In this document: positions 6,800 through 12,510 of the stretch, in pieces
Numbering within the stretch: position 1 is the first letter of the stretch
Layout of the letters: the number at the start of each line of letters is the position of its first letter
Assembly (NCBI GenBank): GCA_910577585.1
Contig: CAJTNN010000044.1
Coordinates: forward strand, 1-12,510
DNA: 12,510 bases
Origin: an uncultured Muribaculaceae bacterium
GTDB lineage: Bacteria; Bacteroidota; Bacteroidia; Bacteroidales; Muribaculaceae
Direction of reading: 5' to 3'
Program-made: the position numbers and the translations under genes
Notes under the pieces: model-generated
Told to the model about the DNA's origin: nothing
Database searches by the model: none
Seen by the model: only the letters and a program-made list of their open reading frames with translations

Positions 6800-8338
6800 T
6801 TATAGTTTTATCTTTACGGGGGTTGACTCGCGGTTCATACGGTCGAGCGAGGTGACGGCGAAGGTCATTCCCCGCACGCTCTCAGGGTCTACATCATCGG
6901 CTATCGACACGCGGCTGAATGGAGTGACGGCTATGATGGTCTCTGAATTAGTGAGGTCGTCGGTGTCTTCGCCGGGCAGAAAACTATAGACCACATACAT
7001 CACTGCGTCATCCTCACGCTCCTTGCCTCCATGCGAAGGTGGAGTCCATTCAAGGAATGTCTTGCCGTCGTAGCGCTGCACCTGCAGATGGCTCACCCTG
7101 TCGGGATGCACCTTGCTGTCGCCCCACGCCGGCGGAAGGGCTATGGTGCGCTGGTATTTTGTGGCAAGTGAGTCGGCTACGCCTTTATAGTTGTCGGTCA
7201 CCCAGTAGCCATGCCACCACACATTGCCGTCCACATTCTCAAGCCTCCGCGAGAGGCGCACCTTGGTGTCAAGTTCATTGGTGTCGCGGTTCTTGGGATC
7301 GGCTGAGTCCATGGTGCGCTTGGTGTCCTGACCTATGTATAGCTGGGCATTCTTGATATTGTCGTTCCACCATTGGGCGAGATGACGGCTCGGAGCGGCT
7401 GCGAGGTCAAGACTCCAGTAAAGCTGGGGCACGACGTAGTCCACCCACCCCTTCTGGTCCCACAGCAGCACATCGGCATAGAGGTCATCGTAGTTCTGAA
7501 GGCCGCTTGAGGTTGAGCCGCGTGGGTCGCTCTTCTTATTGCGCCATATGCCGAAGGGGCTTACGCCGAATCTCACCCATGGCTTGGCATCCTTGATGGT
7601 ATTGTGAAGTTGTTCGATAAGGAGGTCTACATTCTTGCGGCGCCAGGCCTGACGGTTCATGCCGTTGCCGAAACGGGCGTATGAGGCGTTGTCGTTTTCG
7701 AAGCGTTTGCCATTGGCCGGATAGGGATAGAAGTAGTCGTCGATATGTATGGCGTCGACATCATAACGGTCTACTATATCCTTGACCACCTTGCAGATAA
7801 AGTCGCGATTCTCCTGATATGCGGGGTCGAAGAATGTCTGGCCGTTGAATTTCACATAGCGCTCGGGATGCTTGTAGATGTCGTGGTCTTTGGGTAGTAT
7901 CTCTTTGGAGTTTGAGGTGACTCGATATGGATTGAGCCATGCGTGGAATTCCATGCCTCGGTTGTGGGCCTCCTGCAGGGTGAACTCCATCGGGTCCCAG
8001 TCGGGCTGCGGAGCGCGGCCGCGCTTGCCGGTGAGCCAGGTGCTCCAGGGTTCGAGGTCTGATTTATAGAGGGCATCGGCTGTGGGACGCACCTGGAAGA
8101 TGACGGCGTTGCAGCCTGCGGCCTGAAGTTTGTCGAGTTGCTGCTGGATGTAGGCTTTGGCGCGGGTGGTGCCCATGTCCTGATATTGGCTCTGGCCGAT
8201 CACATGCAGCCATGCGCCGCGAAATTCGCGTTTGGGATTGGGGTCGGTATAGGCGGGCGAGGCTATCGCACCGAAGGTCATCACGCCGGCGAGGGCGCTG
8301 GCGGCAAGGCCGCCGAGAAGTTTATTTCTTATTGACAT
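6800..8338 (-). CDS. Exported GHL10 family (DUF187) glycoside hydrolase-like protein
   Basis: This 512-residue protein matches the glycosyl-hydrolase-like 10 family (YngK/DUF187 type), thought to act on cell-wall or other polysaccharides outside the cytoplasm; the substrate is unknown. A Sec signal spans about 1-27 (MSIRNKLLGGLAASALAGVM, then TFGAIAS) and no lipobox is present. The TIM-barrel-like core runs from about 36 to 400: EFRGAWLHVIG (38-48), FQVRPTADALY (81-91), EFHAWLNPYRV (130-140), DAIHIDDYFYPYP (195-207), RFGVSPFGIWRNK (256-268) and DYVVPQLYWSL (300-310). Asp200/Asp201 sit where the family has conserved acids. A fibronectin-III-like C-terminal domain covers about 412-512. The frame stays open upstream to 8410, but I chose the ATG at 8338 because it begins the signal peptide; the 24-residue extension is not signal-like. 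It heads a two-gene unit. Confidence 0.92.
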   Translation of the reverse strand: MSIRNKLLGGLAASALAGVMTFGAIASPAYTDPNPKREFRGAWLHVIGQSQYQDMGTTRAKAYIQQQLDKLQAAGCNAVIFQVRPTADALYKSDLEPWSTWLTGKRGRAPQPDWDPMEFTLQEAHNRGMEFHAWLNPYRVTSNSKEILPKDHDIYKHPERYVKFNGQTFFDPAYQENRDFICKVVKDIVDRYDVDAIHIDDYFYPYPANGKRFENDNASYARFGNGMNRQAWRRKNVDLLIEQLHNTIKDAKPWVRFGVSPFGIWRNKKSDPRGSTSSGLQNYDDLYADVLLWDQKGWVDYVVPQLYWSLDLAAAPSRHLAQWWNDNIKNAQLYIGQDTKRTMDSADPKNRDTNELDTKVRLSRRLENVDGNVWWHGYWVTDNYKGVADSLATKYQRTIALPPAWGDSKVHPDRVSHLQVQRYDGKTFLEWTPPSHGGKEREDDAVMYVVYSFLPGEDTDDLTNSETIIAVTPFSRVSIADDVDPESVRGMTFAVTSLDRMNRESTPVKIKL

Positions 8339-8375
8339 TGAGTAAAGTTTGCTGATAACGTTGCCGGGGGCGACG

Positions 8376-8461
8376 GCCTCACCGGGCGATGCCGCTCCCT
8401 CTCTCTCCATTCCGCAGCAAATGCAGTCTTAAGGGCAGAATCAAACCCTCTGCCGTGAGGC
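8376..8461 (-). other. Possible structured leader of the GHL10 transcript
   Basis: If transcription starts from the minus-strand -7 box near 8492, the 5' leader would be about 150 bases. Within it, GCCTCAC at 8376-8382 and its exact complement at 8455-8461 could close a domain. Inside, GGCAGA at 8434-8439 pairs with TCTGCC at 8449-8454 around a nine-base loop. These are short pairings in GC-rich DNA, so chance is a real alternative; I match it to no known riboswitch. Confidence 0.25.
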
Positions 8462-8491
8462 GATTTCGACCACACTGCTGAATGAAGACTA

Positions 8492-8499
8492 CAAATTTA
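8492..8499 (-). promoter_or_regulatory. Putative -7 promoter box for the GHL10 operon
   Basis: On the minus strand this reads TAAATTTG, a full match to the Bacteroidetes -7 consensus TAnnTTTG, in the AT-rich part of the divergent intergenic region. I do not find a TTTG -33 element at the usual 19-21 base spacing. Transcription would start near 8485, about 150 bases before the chosen start codon. Confidence 0.45.
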
Positions 8500-8530
8500 A
8501 CAAATAATTAAGGATATGTATCATTCCCAT

Positions 8531-8551
8531 CAAAATTTAATGTTAATTTTG
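8531..8551. repeat. AT-rich imperfect inverted repeat in the divergent promoter region
   Basis: CAAAATTTAA at 8531-8540 mirrors TTAATTTTG at 8543-8551, with seven perfectly complementary outer pairs (CAAAATT/AATTTTG). The right arm coincides with the plus-strand -7 box, and the left arm read on the minus strand is AAATTTTG, close to a -7 box. It could be an operator or just two opposed promoter boxes. Confidence 0.5.
8544..8551 (+). promoter_or_regulatory. Putative -7 promoter box for valS
   Basis: TAATTTTG is a full match to the Bacteroidetes -7 consensus TAnnTTTG and sits in an AT-rich island between two GC-rich stretches. No convincing -33 TTTG is seen 19-21 bases upstream. Transcription would start near 8558, giving a leader of about 170 bases before the preferred valS start. 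Confidence 0.5.
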
Positions 8552-8560
8552 CAGTTTGAA

Positions 8561-8689
8561 GCTATGCGCGGGGCTGCTGGTAAGGCTTGACCCGCTGTAG
8601 CTGACCCGACATGGCTCTGCATGCTGCGGCGCGTGCGGCGACACCGCTGACGGTGGTACTCTGCATTGGCCGCATAGCGCATGGCAGCC
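8561..8689 (+). other. GC-rich, possibly structured valS 5' leader
   Basis: The stretch starts about ten bases after the predicted -7 box. GCTATGCG at 8561-8568 is exactly complementary to CGCATAGC at 8671-8678, which could close a domain of about 118 bases. Inside, CACCG/CGGTG at 8642-8655 forms a hairpin with a CTGA loop. A second exact pairing, GGCTGC 8572-8577 with GCAGCC 8684-8689, crosses the first and would be either a pseudoknot or an alternative fold. Together with the 8339-8560 stretch, this makes up the 389-bp gap without a gene. Confidence 0.35.
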
Positions 8690-8727
8690 ATATGGAATGT
8701 ATAAAAATCCATCAAATAACATATCGC

Positions 8728-11367
<2,640 letters not shown>

Positions 11368-11405
11368 TCCGGGGCATTCTGCCAAAACATGTTGTAAAAC
11401 ATTAT

Positions 11406-11437
11406 AAAAGATTGGAGGAAACTCCAATCTTTTTTTG
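11406..11437 (+). terminator. Intrinsic terminator of valS
   Basis: A perfect 12-bp stem pairs AAAAGATTGGAG (11406-11417) with CTCCAATCTTTT (11422-11433) around a GAAA tetraloop. A run of seven Ts covers 11430-11436. It starts 39 bases after the valS stop and is a classic rho-independent terminator, separating valS from ald. The A-tract on the left side could let it work weakly in the other direction too. Confidence 0.93.
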
Positions 11438-11531
11438 TAATTTAGGGGCGTCGGTCTGATAGCCATGCTGCATTCCGGCAAGTGGTGCCAGACAACCTTG
11501 AAAACTATCAACCTGAAAAACCTTAGGAAAC

Positions 11532-12510
11532 ATGATTATCGGTATTCCCAAAGAGATCAAGAACAATGAGAACCGCGTGGGTGCTACCCCTGCCGGAGTG
11601 AAAGAACTCGTCAAACATGGCCATACGCTCTATGTGCAGCACACTGCCGGCGAGGGCTCCGGCTTCAGCGATGAGGAGTATGTGGCTGCGGGGGCAAAGA
11701 TTCTTCCCACAATCGAGGATGTATATTCGATAGCCGAAATGATAATTAAGGTGAAGGAGCCCATCGAGCCTGAATATCCGCTCGTGCGCAAGGGGCAGGT
11801 GCTCTTCACTTATTTCCACTTCGCATCTGACCTCCCTCTGACCGAGGCCATGATGAAGGCTGAGGCGGTGTGCATCGCTTATGAGACGGTGCGCGACCGT
11901 CAGGGCACTCTTCCTCTGCTCATCCCGATGAGCGAGGTGGCTGGCCGCATGTCAGTGCAGGAGGGTGCGCGGTTCCTTGAGAAACCTCAGGGGGGCCGCG
12001 GCGTGCTCTTGGGGGGTGTGCCGGGCGTGGCGCCGGCAAAGGTGCTCGTGCTGGGGGCCGGCGTCGTGGGTCGCAATGCGGCCCTGATGGCTGCCGGTCT
12101 CGGTGCCGATGTCACTATCACCGATATCTCACTCCCCACGCTGCGCCATTGTGCCGAGACTATGCCTAAGAATGTGAAGACGCTCTATAGCTCGCAGCAT
12201 AACATCGAGCAGCAGTTGCCGTCGACCGACCTCGTCATCGGTTCGGTGCTGATTCCGGGCGCAAAGGCTCCGCATCTTATCACCAAGGATATGGTGAAGT
12301 TGCTGCGTCCGGGTTCGGTGATGGTGGATGTGGCTATCGACCAGGGTGGTTGCTTCGAAACCTCTCACCCCACCACTCATTCCGAACCTACATTCGTAGT
12401 CGACGGCGTGATACAGTATGCGGTGGCCAACATCCCCGGTGCGGTGCCCTACACCTCTACGCTGGCCCTGACCAATGCCACCCTCCCCTACGCCCTGCGT
12501 CTGGCCGACC
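11532..12510 (+). CDS. ald: Alanine dehydrogenase (partial, 3' end beyond window)
   Basis: This NAD-dependent enzyme interconverts L-alanine with pyruvate and ammonia in the cytoplasm. The 326 residues seen cover most of a usual length of about 370; the window ends before the stop codon. It begins MIIGIPKEIKNNENRVGATP. Known functional residues of the family are present: Arg15 and Lys75 (substrate binding), His96 (catalytic, in FTYFHFASD), the dinucleotide motif GAGVVG at 175-180, and Asp270 (catalytic, in VDVAIDQGG). The late segment YAVANIPGAVPYTSTLALTN is family-typical, with Tyr where many Ald proteins have Arg before the TST. An AGGA (11525-11528) precedes the ATG, one of the few Shine-Dalgarno-like sites here. 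It follows the valS terminator, so it should have its own promoter in 11438-11531, but I see only weak candidates there. Confidence 0.95.
   Translation, partial: MIIGIPKEIKNNENRVGATPAGVKELVKHGHTLYVQHTAGEGSGFSDEEYVAAGAKILPTIEDVYSIAEMIIKVKEPIEPEYPLVRKGQVLFTYFHFASDLPLTEAMMKAEAVCIAYETVRDRQGTLPLLIPMSEVAGRMSVQEGARFLEKPQGGRGVLLGGVPGVAPAKVLVLGAGVVGRNAALMAAGLGADVTITDISLPTLRHCAETMPKNVKTLYSSQHNIEQQLPSTDLVIGSVLIPGAKAPHLITKDMVKLLRPGSVMVDVAIDQGGCFETSHPTTHSEPTFVVDGVIQYAVANIPGAVPYTSTLALTNATLPYALRLAD

Noticed and set aside
8339..8410. Upstream extension of the GHL10 protein by 24 residues
   Set aside because: The extension (MEREGAASPGEAVAPGNVIS) is not signal-like and would bury the Sec signal that begins at the 8338 ATG.
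8651..8661. A T-box-like GGTGGTAC string in the valS leader
   Set aside because: It only partly matches the T-box core (GGGTGGNACCGCG), no antiterminator/terminator pair follows, and T-boxes are not expected in Bacteroidetes.
11434..11467. Possible ald promoter using the terminator's TTTG as -33 and TAGCCATG as -7
   Set aside because: The -7 candidate matches only TA and the final TG, and the spacing of 22 bases is longer than usual.

Overview
The window looks like a chromosomal stretch from a member of the Bacteroidales, most likely a gut Muribaculaceae-type organism; the family placement is inferred. The evidence is a run of short lipoproteins with Bacteroidetes-style lipoboxes, very weak or absent Shine-Dalgarno sequences, TAnnTTTG-type -7 promoter boxes, a GC-leaning housekeeping codon style, and the gene families present (TIGR02757/DUF2400, GHL10, S9 peptidase, FKBP lipoprotein next to a homodimeric glycyl-tRNA synthetase). 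I see no insertion sequence, phage gene, CRISPR array, tRNA or rRNA.

Layout. Positions 81-5799 hold five plus-strand genes that may form one transcription unit: glyS (glycyl-tRNA synthetase), a LemA-family lipoprotein starting one base after the glyS stop, an FKBP-type prolyl isomerase lipoprotein, a large secreted S9 (DPP-IV-like) serine peptidase, and a 110-residue lipoprotein of unknown function. A long imperfect hairpin separates the last two. A convergent intergenic region (5800-5990) follows, with a perfect 2 x 17 bp tandem repeat and a 17-bp perfect stem-loop. Two minus-strand genes come next, transcribed right to left: an exported GHL10-type glycoside hydrolase-like protein (6800-8338) and, 11 bases downstream, a TIGR02757/DUF2400 protein (5991-6788). 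A 389-bp divergent intergenic region (8339-8727) carries -7-like boxes on both strands, an AT-rich inverted repeat, and a GC-rich possibly structured leader ahead of valS. valS (8728-11367) ends at a textbook intrinsic terminator, and ald (alanine dehydrogenase) runs off the right edge.

How the genes fit together. The window combines core translation (glyS, valS), envelope and periplasmic protein handling (LemA, FKBP, S9 peptidase, small lipoprotein, GHL10 protein) and amino-acid catabolism (ald). It is mainly housekeeping DNA and I do not see a clear new multi-gene system. The items most worth a second look are the TIGR02757 protein, whose LDVHVGN segment resembles the Asp-bearing signature of HhH-GPD DNA glycosylases with a plausible Lys partner; the possible structured leader of valS; the FKBP with a partly degenerate active site; the hairpins and tandem repeat around the small orphan lipoprotein; and the PEGA-like segment at the front of the S9 peptidase.
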